Under the pieces are notes generated by a model that worked only from the letters and a program-made list of their open reading frames with translations, did not search any database and was not told the origin of the DNA. The position numbers and the translations under genes are program-made. Shown here piece after piece: positions 9,176 through 19,772 of a DNA stretch of 60,000 nt (positions are counted from its first letter, which is position 1; each line of letters begins with the position of its first letter). Origin of the DNA: Symsagittifera roscoffensis (lineage: Eukaryota; Xenacoelomorpha; Acoela; Convolutidae); contig NC_087068.1 of the NCBI RefSeq assembly GCF_963678635.1, positions 37,397,436 through 37,457,435 of the forward strand, given 5' to 3'.

Positions 9176-10667
9176 CGTCACTGAGTGTCTGGATATCGGA
9201 TCTTTTTCTTCTTCGTTGTAGGGACTTCTTGATTCACTGTACCTTGTACCACCATTCAAGCTCTAGTGAAAATCCCAAAAACCCTCTCTTAATGGCCAAA
9301 TGCTAACCCCCCTTTTTGAATTACCTCTCTCTATGTTCCAAGCAACTTGAAACCAAAACCTGTGCGCAGGTATCTTGTGATCACCTGTTCGTGTAAAAAC
9401 CAATCGCAAATCCTCACCAAAATGCAACAATAAATAGAAAAAAATTTTTAAACAAGAAAAAATAATAAAACAGAGAAATCAACCAACCTAAAATTCAAAG
9501 GAAACAAATGTCGACCTTCTGTCGAAAAAAAATGTCTGGTACCTAACTGCCACGCGTTTTCCTCCCCCCACTAGCGATCTTATGGGGTATCACAAAAACT
9601 GTCTATATCCGTTCCCCCCTACCAATCCAACCAGCGTACCAATCTTAACTCGAGTTAAATTTTGGATATCCACCTATTATTACCAACGCGTGTTGATGGC
9701 TAATGTAACTAAATCAACGATGTCGATTAATTAGTTACTCTGATTTCCCCCCTTTTTACAATTTACAACCGCCAACCTCTAACCTAACCAGCCCCCCTAC
9801 TAACCTCCCCCCTCTTTAGCCCCCCTCTTAAGCCGAAAAATCCCTTAAGCGCCGGGTGCTAAACCTCTCGAGAGAAAACCGTAGACCTGTTTCCAGGCCT
9901 GCTTGAGTAAAAACTGCCTCAAAACAATGGGACTCCGCTTATCCAATTTTACACTTATTTCCTATAATGTAATGTGGATTCTAACGATACCCGTTGTTCG
10001 ACTTGAGAACACCCCTGTGCGTCCTCTTGTAGTGGTCCTGTGCTGGTTGTCTCTGTTCTGCACTTGACCGCAGAACCACTTTCCCACTCGACTGGTCACC
10101 TCTTCCAATCAAGTCTCCTAGTGGTCCGTTTCGATCCTTGTGAACCACTTTCCCACTCGACTGGTCACCCTTTCCAGTCAAGTCTCCTAGTGGTCCGGTT
10201 GGGTCGCAATCTATCTGAAAACCCTTAACAACGCCCCCCACTCGGGCACCTTAGTGAAGTCACTGGTTTAAATTGCTAGATTGATCGAAACGATCGGTCT
10301 TATAAAACAGTATGTGTATACTATTTAATTAATACAAAGGTTTGATCCAACTAATTTGGTATCAAAGTCACTGTCTTTTTTCGTTTTATGGTTTTTGTTC
10401 CTTTTTGTATTCTTTTTTGCTCGTGTTTTTGTCCCCCTAGTTGCCCCCCTTCACTCGGTTAGCTAAATCTCGTTCGGAGAGCGTACCAGGAAGTTTTCTT
10501 GAGTTTTCTTAAAAAGCTATCACGGTACAACCGGAAGGTTTACACGTTCCCGCTGAACCGTACCACCGGTACTCTAGAATGGGCATGTAGCCCGGAGCTG
10601 TGTCAAGTCGGTTCGACTCCGTAGTCATGATGACGTAAAAACACCCAGGAGCGCCATAAAAACACTA
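9176..10667. other. Non-coding leader or LTR-proximal region of the gypsy element
   Basis: About 1.5 kb without a credible ORF. It contains C-rich tracts (9,750-9,840), several CTCGAG/CTTAAG sites, a 69-bp direct repeat (separate entry), a perfect-looking palindromic stretch around 10,331-10,368 and, on the minus strand 12 nt after the end of repeat A, TGGCGCTCC at 10,656-10,648. TGG at that place is what a primer-binding site would show, but the spacing is long and I cannot match a tRNA. A B-box-like GGTTCGACTCC lies at 10,610-10,620. I assign it to the element leader with modest confidence. Confidence 0.4.
10073..10200. repeat. 69-bp direct repeat, two copies
   Basis: The segment starting GAACCACTTTCCCACTCGAC at 10,073 recurs at 10,142, with few differences, up to AGTGGTCCG. 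A third partial AGTGGTCC lies at 10,031. Tandem blocks of this size often occur in LTR or leader enhancers of retroelements; no function can be read from the sequence itself. Confidence 0.85.
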
Positions 10668-11556
10668 TGTAACATTCGTCTACTGTAGTCACACATGAGG
10701 CTTAAGAAAAATAGGCCCTATAACCATTGGCTCAAGAGTCAGGGACACTATCTCTTGTGTTTTTCCACCTCAAGAACGGTCGGAGCCAATTCGGTTCGCT
10801 TGCGACATGAGACTGGAACCCGTTACAGCTTAAAGGCCACTACCAAAATACCCCCCCCACTCTAGAAATAAAAACGTCCCCATACTTAGGTCTCGAAATA
10901 CCCAAAATACATGAACGCCGTTAAAAACCGGGTCGGAACAATCCGCTTAGTTACTTTTTATTGGACAGTGGAACTTTGATCCATTTCAGATGGATCAACC
11001 TAAAACTCGCCTTATCTCAACATAACTATCATAAAATATACTCGAGAAATTTAAATTGAGAACTCACATGTCGATGCACTTGAGTATGAGGAGTAACTAA
11101 GAGATAAGCAGCTTGAGAATCAAATGATATAACTAAATAAGTTTGATGCTAATTAGTTTTAACAACAGAAGTAAGTTCTGTCTCAAGAATCAAAGTTTCT
11201 GAATGAACCATTGGGACACTCGAGTTGTCCACTCTTCCACTGAATGTTCACTCCTTTCCGTTCGAATAGTCTTCCTTTCTCAAGACTGTATTCTATTCTC
11301 CTGTTTTCAGGATGAGACAGCTCTACTCTCTGATTATTTCGTCTCGAGAAATTGCGAATAGCAATTTCCTGCCTTTTTCTTGAGTAGTTTCCCGCTATTG
11401 TTAATTCGGACGTTCTGATTTTTTATTTTTTGCGTTTTCAGTTGGTTCGAGAAAACTGAGCATGACAGGCTCCATTCGAAATTTTTAAAATTAAAACTTC
11501 ACACCAAAATTACGTGTTTCTCAAGGTCAAACCTCCAGACATGACCGACTGGCACA
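10668..11556 (-). repeat. Repeat A: LTR-like repeat (TG...CA), minus orientation
   Basis: An 889-bp copy of a repeat also present at 11,648-12,466 (B) and, inverted, at 19,984-20,857 (C). Read on the minus strand it starts TGTGCCAGTCGGTC and ends TGTTACA, the TG...CA termini of an LTR. A poly-C tract differs in length between copies. In position and orientation it fits the 5' LTR of the gypsy element to its left. No convincing target-site duplication is visible. It may instead be a solo LTR or the terminal repeat of a DNA element. Confidence 0.7.
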
Positions 11557-11647
11557 AGTGTCATAGTAACCGAGGTTACAGTCAGGAGTCCCTTCATCAC
11601 GTATTCCAGTCAAAATCCTCGGAATTTTCTAGATATGGAAGTGATAA
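11557..11647 (-). mobile_element. 91-bp inverted fragment of the 20.9-22.0 kb retroelement tail
   Basis: This segment is the reverse complement of about 21,893-21,990, with roughly ten mismatches, and fills exactly the space between repeats A and B. It shows that A and B flank, or were inserted into, a piece of the same 3' tail found right of repeat C. That points to nested insertion or inversion and not to a simple tandem of LTRs. Confidence 0.8.
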
Positions 11648-12466
11648 TGTAACAGTCGCCTACTTCGGTCACATATGAGGCTTAAGAAAAATAGGCCCTA
11701 TAACCATTGGCTCAAGAGTCAGGGACACTATCTCTTGTGTTTTTCCACCTCAAAAACGGTCGGAGCCAATTCGGTTCACTTGCGACATGAGACTAGAACC
11801 CGTTACAGCTTAAAGGCCACTACCAAAATACCCCCCCCCCCCACTCTAGAAAATAAGAACGTCCCCATACTTAGGTCTCAAGATACCCAAAATACGCGAA
11901 CGCCGTTAAAAACAGGGTCGAAACAATCCGTTAAGTTACATTTTTATTGGACAGTGGAACTTTGATCCATTTCAGATGGATCAACCTAAAACTTGCCTTA
12001 CCTCAACATACTTATCATAAAATGCACTCTGGAAAATTAAATTTGGTACTTACATAGCAGCACACTTGAGAAACAGAGTAATTAAGCCAATTAATAATTT
12101 TGGCATGAATATAATTGATTATAACTCGAGACTTCAGTCGTCTACCTTTCTATTGAAGGTTCACTCTGGTTCAGTTGAGTCTTGATCTGCTGTTGTGATT
12201 GTTCTGTCTCCTACTTCAGATAGGACAGCTCTACTCTCGTTTTCTACGACGGAAATTGCGAATAGCAATTTCCCACTGTGTTTATTTGACAATTTTCCCG
12301 CAATTGTAATTCGGTTGTTCTGATTTTATATTTGATGTTTTCAGTTGTCGCGAGAAAACTGAGCATGACAGACTCCAGTCGAAATTTTAAAAAATTAAAT
12401 TTCATTCCAAAACCACGTAATTCGTGTTCCTCAAGGTCAAACTTCCAGATTTGACCGACTGGCACA
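11648..12466 (-). repeat. Repeat B: LTR-like repeat, minus orientation
   Basis: An 819-bp copy of the same family as A and C, TG...CA on the minus strand, with scattered substitutions and small gaps relative to A. On its minus-strand upstream side lies CGGGGAGTA, a short purine-rich tract of the kind found directly before a 3' LTR. It follows the last minus-strand ORF (ending 12,831), so it sits where a 3' LTR should be. Confidence 0.7.
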
Positions 12467-12680
12467 TACTCCCCGGACTCAAGATCGATGTCCTCATCGC
12501 GTGCTGCTGTCTGACAGTGAATCCCCAGAAACCCGAGTGTTGCTCAAGATACAGTGCCAGTGGTCTTTTACAGAAGTTTGCAGCAGACTTAAGTTTATCT
12601 ACACCCCAAAATTCACAAACATGTAAAATTTTCACACTATCGCTAAACAGCAATCAAAATCTGCACACACCTGCACCTTT
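12467..12680 (-). repeat. Inner part of the inverted repeat (3' internal segment)
   Basis: About 214 bp shared in inverted orientation with 19,773-19,983 and absent beside repeat A. Homology stops abruptly on both sides after CACCTGCACCT. It includes the purine-rich tract next to the LTR-like end and CTCAAG sites. Beyond it, 12,681-12,830 is AT-rich and holds nothing I recognise. Confidence 0.75.
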
Positions 12681-12830
12681 GAATTTTCGTTTTTTAAGCT
12701 AATAATTTACAATTTCTTTTGTTCTATTCAATCAGGAAATTATCATGCAGCATTTTGATTTATATAATAGATTTAACATATTAATAACAATATCTCATTT
12801 GTTAAAATTTCTTTTTCGTGAACCTAGATT

Positions 12831-13560
12831 TCATCCAAGTTCACCCTCGAGCCCCTTTCCTTCCCTCTCAAGATTCGAGACTCTAGAACTCCCCATTGAG
12901 CCACCTGCCCATCTCGCGTTCGTCGCCTTGGAGGTAACAGACCCAGACGTATTTGACACCGTGATCTGCTTCAACAGTGCCTCTTCGTCATCGGAGCTAA
13001 TCAAGATCTCATCCCAGGCTTTCACCTGTTCATAGGACCGCATCCATTCCCTTTGCTCCTGCAAATTCTTTGCTTGGTTGGGCGAACTCTTCACCCTCGA
13101 CTCTCGCTTCAAACAGAAGGAATTGTGCAGACTCAGGCTCACGTTATTCGCCAAGTCTTCCTCTAATATCGACTCTCTCGCATTGGTGTTGTTTCTGGAC
13201 ACTCTACCAACTCTTTTCCACCCCGTCGTGATCGCAATTCGATGGGTCAGCAGTGGTCTCTTGAAAGCCTCCGGTCCTATCTCGGCCTGGAACTGTCGAT
13301 ATTCCTTTTGATATTTCCTCATATGATCCTTCGTTACCATGTATAACCAGGACGTCAACGTCGCTCGAAACCAAGGAAAGAACCTTATGCGGCTCCATAC
13401 GTGTCTGTTTTCCATTGGTATGGCGAATACCTTGCATGCAGTCTCAAACAACTCAAGTCTCCTGCTGTAATCTATCGCGTATAACGACTCCGCCGTTGGC
13501 GTCTTCGATTCCCGATACTTCGTTACATTTTCTTCAATCCATCGTTTTCTTCAATCTGCT
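12831..13560 (-). pseudogene. Unrecognised ORF, last before repeat B
   Basis: A 206-codon ORF from 13,451, with the frame open further upstream to about 13,560, ending in TGA at 12,831. The product is basic and aromatic in its first half (tryptophans in a WFRATLTSWLYMVTKDHM-like stretch) and Ser/Glu/Gly-rich at the end. It overlaps in a different frame the end of the preceding segment, as expected after an indel. No family recognised. As the last ORF before a purine-rich tract and an LTR-like repeat it occupies the position of an accessory or envelope-type gene, but no membrane anchor is visible. Confidence 0.45.
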
Positions 13561-14788
13561 GATGATTGGGCAGTCCTAACGACCTGATTGCTTCCATGTC
13601 CCAGATCAGGCAGAGATTCACGTGATCTGGGTACCACACTGTTTGTGCCAGACAGTGGCATGGACATTCCCCATGTGTGAGGTCAATGCTCCTAATGTTG
13701 CGCTCTCCCGAGGCTTCTAGGAGAGGCTCAAGTTCCATCATCTTCTCGTGTATCGCGTCGTTCTCCTCCATGTTTGGAGCACCACCCATAGGTTTCCCGA
13801 TCACAATTTGTCTCTCGTGGTCACTTGTATTTTCACCTTCCAAACCCAAAAGTTCTTCCACCAAGATTTCACTCAAGTCATCCCTCTGTTCTTACGGCAC
13901 TGTCCCTCGGATTTTCCTCAACCACCTGTGTGAGTGATGCGACATCCGAGCCAGTCTTACACACTTGGGCACTGAGAAGGCCTTGTCTATCAATACCCTT
14001 TGGCTGGATACCTCCACCATCGCCATGTGCAATGGATAGTAGCTGCCACATAGGTTGGCCATCACTGACCCCACTAAGGACTTCGCATTTAGAGGCAGAC
14101 CATAGGCTTCGCTCATGGGAAATCCCATTTCCGCTTCAAGTCCAACCTTTCAGCTCTTGATGTGTTTCTGGGTTACCCACAACACCCCGGGCCATGACTC
14201 CACACTCAACGCGGTCACCAAGTGGTGTTCTGACTCTAGCCTTTCCAGTGACTGGAGACTGCACATTCTCGAGAAGAATCCCAGAGCTGTTGCTAGGTTT
14301 ACCGTGGTACTCGCGTAACACTCAGCCACTATCTGTATTTCACTCTTCTCCCTCTCGGTAATGTCTTCAAACCAGGTGACTAGATCTTCTTTCTGGAAGG
14401 ATTGTATCCTGACGCATGACCGTCCATCACAGGTGTGCTCGCCATTTCCACACGTCGAGTCAAGACAACTGCCCGGCTCCATTTTCTTCACCGACCCTAG
14501 TTTACTCGTCGCTTCACTTGACTCCTTCGCCTGAGGCAGGATCAGTCTGTGCACTATGCTCAATGTCGCCAGATCTTTGTCCTCCGCCGGTGCTAATCTC
14601 ACTCGCTCCGTGACTTCCTCGATCAGGCTCGCAAAGGGAGGTGGACACCAGGAGGGCCTCGTCAGTTTCCACACCACTCCCAGATTCGTGACCAACATGC
14701 CATTCCCGTTGCCTATCTTCAGCTCGACTCTTTTACTCGAGCGCGCCACACTTATCACCTCTGGTATTTTCTCGAGAATCAAACCCAA
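13523..14788 (-). pseudogene. Unrecognised coding frame with cysteine-rich motif, two in-frame stops
   Basis: Three ORFs (14,788-14,150; 14,128-13,892; 13,876-13,523) share one frame and are separated by TGA at 14,150 and TAA at 13,892, giving about 420 codons. The first part has a cysteine cluster at residues 108, 113, 120 and 125 (C-x4-C-x6-C-x4-C). The last part has ECPCHC followed by VWYPDHVNLCLIW. The spacing suggests disulfides or metal binding, but I cannot assign a family. At the 5' side a (GA)n run at about 14,800-14,815 separates it from the preceding frame, the likely place of an indel. Confidence 0.5.
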
Positions 14789-14930
14789 GCTCGGTCTCTC
14801 TCTCTCTCTCTACAGTGTCTATTTCCACTATCTTCTCTGTCCAAAACTTTAGTAGCTCCGCCACCTCGTAGTTTCTGTGAGCGCCTCCGGCTTCCGAGTC
14901 CAGGAAAGGGTTGTACGCCATCCCCATCAC
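14733..14930 (-). pseudogene. Short unrecognised segment linking two frames
   Basis: A 65-codon piece (AYNPFLDSEAGGAHRNYEVA...) that continues the coding sequence between the frames ending at 14,959 and starting at 14,788. It runs into the (GA)n tract, after which the sense continues in another frame. Included because together these pieces look like one long decayed reading frame, not separate genes. Confidence 0.35.
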
Positions 14931-14958
14931 TCCAGACCCATACTGGTATTCTCCCTTC

Positions 14959-16083
14959 TTATTGGGTTTTCAAGTACTCTCCCGACGAGGCTAACTTGCG
15001 GTGCACGTCGTGTTTCTCTGCAAACTTCTTGTTGTAGAATCTCCGTATCTCGTCTAACTTCCTGTGGCTCTCTAGAGACTGCCTGGAACCATCTTCCTTT
15101 TCTACCCCAGTACTCTGGTATACATTCAAGATGACTGCTAAGACTCTCCTTTCCATTGCTTTACTCCCAATTGCTCTTTGTTGACATGCTAGGATGGTGC
15201 TGTCAGTCATCACCGACATTATCCAGCTCAAGAAACAAGTAGCGTCTCTCCTCCTTGCCAGGCTCAAGCCTGAGTTATCCCTAGCAACGTGTTGCATCAA
15301 TGTCTGATTTATATCTAGACTTTTTCCACCTAACTTCAACTTGTCGTGCGAGGTCAGCGTTTCTAATTCTATTCCCACCAGGCTCCACGCGAACATCAAT
15401 TGTCCTGTTGTTCTAACAAAGGGATTTGCCATCAACTGCGACGTCGATGAGGATGTCCTCATCGCTTCTTCAAAATGATCCCTCAACAACTTCTGCCAAG
15501 TTCTCCTCAGTTGGCTCCCCAATTCCAATTTGTTAATCTCAGCCTTCTGCTGGGTAGCCCAGTTGCATCGTTTGCGTGACACTCCACTGTCGAGCTTCTT
15601 TAGGCAGTCTTCCAATTCCTTCAATGTTTCCAGGGCCACCCACCACGGTCGGGAGGTGTTCCTCGTGTTATTCTTCTCGAGAGGATCGCTAGTTACTTGC
15701 TTCCCAGTGGCCTAGTGTTCATTTGAGACCCATTCTTTGCCAACGTCCACTTCCCAGGTCTGCCCGCTCGACGAACCTCGCTTCATTTTTATCCTCTGAG
15801 ATTTGAAGTCTTCTTCCGTTGCTGAACTGGTGGGGATCTCCATCTCCCTTTCTACGTCGAGCAGTTTCCTTGGTTCGTAGCTACTCTTGTAGGCTGCTGT
15901 CTTCCATCGTGCCAGAACCATGGGGGCCGTCTCTCTCAAGTTTTTCTCCGAGACTGCTTCCGCCGAAGGACTACCCCACCCTTCTACCCTTCTCTTTCTC
16001 TTGCGAGACTTCACGTCTTTACTTGGGGGCGTTGCCGTTATCATCACTGATTCGACCTCTTTGTCTCCATCCAACCCTTTCAA
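14959..16083 (-). pseudogene. Unrecognised coding frame with one in-frame TAG
   Basis: ORFs 16,083-15,712 (123 codons) and 15,639-14,959 (226 codons) are in the same frame, separated by TAG at 15,712 with the stretch between fully open. The first part is Lys/Arg/Ser-rich (KSRKRKRR resembles a nuclear localisation signal). The second is mostly helical by composition (LKELEDCLKKLD). No catalytic motif found. Confidence 0.45.
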
Positions 16084-16130
16084 CTCTTGCCTCCCCCCTG
16101 CTCGAGCCTTAAGGATATTAGTACTTTTAA

Positions 16131-16514
16131 TTATGTTACTAGTTTCGACCTTATCCCCCTTACACTTTCAATTATTTTATCGACAGTTTTTTGTTTTAGA
16201 GTAGAGCTGTCTTTACATTCGTCTTGTTTGGTCTTCAGTGGTGCCTTTCTCAACTCGACCATCTTGCTCAGCAGCTCGCCTCTTGTCTTTTCCTCCAGAC
16301 CTGTCCCCATCAGGACAGGTTCTCCGAACTTCACCATTGTGTCCCACAGTTCTTCCTTGAAATCGTCTAGTGTGATCTCGCTATTCACTTCTCGATTAAA
16401 CTCTCTCAAGAATTCTCGCCAAGCGTCCTCTTCTAGAGTCCCTAGGAACATGGTCTTGTTTAACTCGAGGGTATTCTTTTCCTTTTCCTCTGCACTCAAG
16501 AGTATCATTCCCAT
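16131..16514 (-). pseudogene. Unrecognised charged ORF
   Basis: 127 codons, very rich in Glu and Lys, with regular leucines (TLEEDAWREFLREFNREVN), suggesting helical or coiled-coil structure. It lies in a different frame from the neighbours on both sides, so indels are likely at about 16,100 and 16,550. No family recognised. Confidence 0.35.
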
Positions 16515-16594
16515 ATTGGAGTCTCGCTCGTCAGTGGCAACTCTTTACGGGGAGATGAGGTCAGAGGTGGCGTGGCAGTGTCTGCCCAATTTTC

Positions 16595-17380
16595 TCAGCT
16601 CAGATCCTTCAACAGTTCTTGAGTGGTGAATTCCTCCTCTGATGGTTTTGGTTCAGGCGTGTTCCCCACTTCCATATCCTCTCCTGCCTCGCTGAGAGTC
16701 TCATCCATGCTTTCTTCTCCTGATTCGACTCTTCTTCTCTCAAGGATCCTCTTGAACCGATCTTCTACAGGGCCGCTTCTTTTATCTCCAGGGGTGCCCA
16801 CCGACAGGGGTGATGGTTTCGTTGGTTCCGTTTTCTTGTATTCCGTCAGAGCCACATACAACGGGCCTGCTGCATCCAGCTCCTTCCCTTCCTGTCTCAT
16901 CTCCACCTGTTCCAGTCCGTAGGGTGCCCGGTATCTTCTCGTGGCAAACTTCATTTCGTCTTTTAGTGCAATGTGTCCTTCTTCCACGATCATCCTGCCA
17001 TCGTCCCACACCGGCAACATGTTCTCCAAACCCGCCCGCTCAAGCTTTCTCAAGATCTCTCGTACCTCAAATTTTCGGGGCAATGAGCCTCTCATCTTCT
17101 TCGCTTGGGTCGTCCAGGAGTTTATTTTTATGTCACAGTTGGGAAAATAGACCGCTCCAGTGTAGCCGATGAATAGGGGATCCCAGCCATCGGTGAATTC
17201 CTTTTGCTGCCCTTCCGCCGCTAATCTCGCGAACAAGGATGGGACCACCAGGGAACTGTTCATTTCATTCCCAGGGTCATTCTCCTGACCGTTGGGAACT
17301 CTGGAATGGTTGTTGGCAAGATTTCCTTCTCCAGTATTGCCTCTAGCTCTCTTTTCACCAACTCGAAGCTCTTTTTCCAC
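16595..17380 (-). pseudogene. Unrecognised ORF, 261 codons
   Basis: Contains a folded-looking middle (FARLAAEGQQKEFTDGWDPL... GYTGAVYFPNCDIKINSWT) and a Pro/Ser/Glu-rich tail. It overlaps the upstream ORF by 120 nt in the -1 frame. The true junction is probably inside the overlap, since sense continues from LVVPSLFARLA. No motif of a known enzyme seen. Confidence 0.45.
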
Positions 17381-18352
17381 GCGGGAATCCTCAATATCTC
17401 TTGTCCACTCGCCGTCAGGGGATTCAAGTTCCAGAACTTGGGATAAGTTTCGATGGGGCCTTCGCGTTTACCTCCCATCCTACACTGCAGTTGCCCTCGG
17501 AAATTGTATACCATCAATTCTGGATCTTTCACTTTTCCGAAGAGTACCGTGTTACTCATTTGTGCCCTCAGCACCTCTTGCTGACACCAGTTGAGCGCTG
17601 TCCCATCCAGTACACTTATGAGGCTCAAGTGTGTCACGGAGTTACGATAAGCCGTCACTAGAGGATCTGGAAACGCGTATGTCACGGCCGGTCCATAAAT
17701 GCAGGTTACGACCTCCTCCAGACCCCGGATTATCCCCATTGGGTCCGATCTCATCGCCAGGTACAGGTCTGTCAACAGAGGCATGCCACCATTCACTTTC
17801 TTCCATTCATCTTTCGTCTTCGGATTCTTTTCCTCGCCAGTCATGTGTCGATTCTGCATCAGGAGATACTTCACTAGCAGCGTCTTTAGCCCTGCAGCAC
17901 ACTTATATGAGTAGGTGTCAAGGCTCGAGTGGGTTTTTCCCATCGACAGGGGCTCCCCATATTTTGTCAGTCGATGAAATGACACCAGTTCACCATGCGT
18001 CAGGAGCACCAGTGCCAGATACCCGTCAATCCGGAGTGTTTCCACAGTCGGACTGAACATATACGCTGGACCCATATTGAAAAGGTACCTCGGGTAAACT
18101 AGGTACAGTGCCAACAACAAGCTGATGGACATGCTCAGTATTTTTTGTACAAAGGCTCGAAAAATGGTCTCCTTTGCACCAAACACTCCAGCTCAACAAG
18201 GACTCAAGAACTTGAGAATCTCGTGATCCCTTCTCGTCTTCAGCTCGCCCTTTGCGTGCTCCCTGCAGAATCCTCTGAGTGTGACCTAGTTTGCAGCTTT
18301 GACGAACCTGGTCACCGTCATTTCCCTACTCTCGGCCACTTCCAACTGCTCC
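17260..18352 (-). pseudogene. Unrecognised ORF with hydrophobic segment; frame entered by +1 shift
   Basis: The main ORF (18,186-17,260) has 308 codons. The same frame is readable back to about 18,352 but crosses a TGA near 18,196 and a TAG near 18,291. A hydrophobic stretch (SISLLLALYLVYPRYLF, near residue 20) could be a membrane segment. The rest looks like a globular domain. No family recognised. Relative to the upstream ORF it lies in +1, and the preceding ORF ends at GAG TTT TCT TGA. Confidence 0.45.
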
Positions 18353-19291
18353 TCAAGAAAACTCCAGATTTGCTTCAGGTGGGACATTCTCCTTTGTCTT
18401 TTCCGTAGCGTTTTTCAGCCTTGGTGTCAGGAACAGCCACCTGCCTCTTTCTTGCGTCAGTCGATACACCATCGACTCCAGTTGCTTCTCTGTTGCAGCC
18501 ACATTCTTTCTTTCATTACTCGGTCCCCTGGACTTACTGGTGGAGCTCGTGATAGTCAAGTCCATGCTTCGAAACCACAAGCTGGCCGTCAAGTGATTTA
18601 TTATTGGATGGTCGTCCCCTATAGCCGGACTGAACTTGAGTTGTCTGGCGAAATTCGATATCTCTAGCAAGAGGACCTTGTCCAATACAATGAGGATATC
18701 TGCTAACTCATAGAAGCCCCTCAACGCGTGGGACACATCCGCCCACGCCGCCGCCAGTTCTGACTTGCGAAGCCTCAAAATCGTCGGTTCCAACTCTCGA
18801 TTGGGAGCTGCCATCAGGATCCGCCATGCATTCCCCTCGGCTATTAAGATCAAAACCGCATACACAAACTGCAGAGCAGGAGGCATGCTCGCGTACCCGG
18901 GGGACGTCGTGAACACCACTCTTGTCTTAGATCCAAATCGTGAGGTCACGTTCTCCTGTACCTCATTCATCGCTGCAAATAACGTCTGGATAGCTTCCCA
19001 GATTCTCTTCGGCGCCGGTTCATCGCCCTTGAGTTGCTCAAGAAACCCAGTCGCAAGCAAGTGGTAATTCATTCACGCAAACAGTAGTAGCTCGGGCTCG
19101 CAAGGCATCTCCGATTTTATTGCTACCACCAGGGTTAAGATTTGATTCAGCTCCGCTCCCGGCAGTGAATATATCAGAGTTTCCGGCCAAAATAACTTGG
19201 GAGACGTTCCCTCAAAGTCCGATCCCGCCACGATGACCACCCTCGCAGCAGCTGGATCTGCTCTGTCGTAAACTGCCAAGGTCTTGGCCAA
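18353..19291 (-). pseudogene. Unrecognised coding frame with in-frame TGA
   Basis: ORFs 19,291-19,073 (72 codons) and 19,072-18,353 (239 codons) share a frame across TGA at 19,073. The latter is rich in Leu, Ala and Ile with several helical stretches (LQFVYAVLILIAEGNAWRIL), suggesting a helical bundle, and a Ser/Lys-rich C-terminus. It ends at GAG TTT TCT TGA, where a +1 step leads into the next ORF. A gag-like structural role is conceivable but there is no zinc knuckle. Confidence 0.45.
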
Positions 19292-19772
19292 TTGGGTGTT
19301 TTCGGGTCGTCCGCCAACCTCGTGCCTTTAGGGTCGTCCGCCAACCATAAGCGGCATCTGGCAGTTCCATTTCTCTTGGGTCCAACAGTTTGTCTACCAC
19401 CCTCAATTGCGCTGGAATTGCCAACCTGATTTTGGCAATGCTCGTTCGATGCTTGGGGGGCTCCACTATGATTCCCGGACTCCCCAGCAACTTGAGAGGC
19501 CTGTAATTGATAGGTCCCATGACTGATCTTGTGGGAATCCCAATCAGATCCGCCGTCTCCATTATTCTCGCTCTTGAGAAATGCGTCTGGTGAGCCTTCA
19601 ACCAGTCCACGCACTGGTGTCTACTTAAGTCCTCATGTGACACGCGCTCAAGACCCAGAGCTTCCGCCATTTCTTGTCTGCATTCCAGGTCTTCCAAGTC
19701 CAGCTCCTTTACCTTCTCCAGATATCTCGACCGACTTGTCTCCGCCGGTCTCTCCACCCTCCTGCTCTCCAT
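19212..19772 (-). pseudogene. Unrecognised first ORF, starts at the edge of the inverted repeat
   Basis: The ATG at 19,772 (MESRRVERPAETSRS) is the first base beyond the inverted-repeat homology, so the inner 210 bp and LTR-like part would provide its leader or promoter. The open frame also extends upstream into the repeat (to 19,949), which I regard as fortuitous. About 145 residues look coding (helical, with RHQCVDWLKAH and PGIIVEPPKH), then sense switches frame near a 27-bp duplicated GGGTCGTCCGCCAACC block (19,304 and 19,331). The start could also be a chance ATG at a rearrangement junction. Confidence 0.45.

Noticed and set aside
8546-9259. Minus-strand ORFs encoding a Trp/Leu/Gly repeat protein across the minisatellite
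   Set aside because: A 14-bp unit gives a repeating peptide in every frame; the ORFs exist only because the unit lacks stops. No start context or unique sequence supports a gene.
10331-10369. Plus-strand TGGTATCAAAGTC resembling an initiator-Met primer-binding site
   Set aside because: No plus-strand LTR element lies here, and the sequence is half of a local palindrome (TTTGATCC...GGTATCAAA).
649-19075. Alternative genetic code with TAG/TAA/TGA read as amino acids
   Set aside because: ARL5 ends at TAG, and INPP5E and ATXN3 end at TGA, at the positions expected from homologues, so the standard code holds. The in-frame stops are confined to mobile elements.
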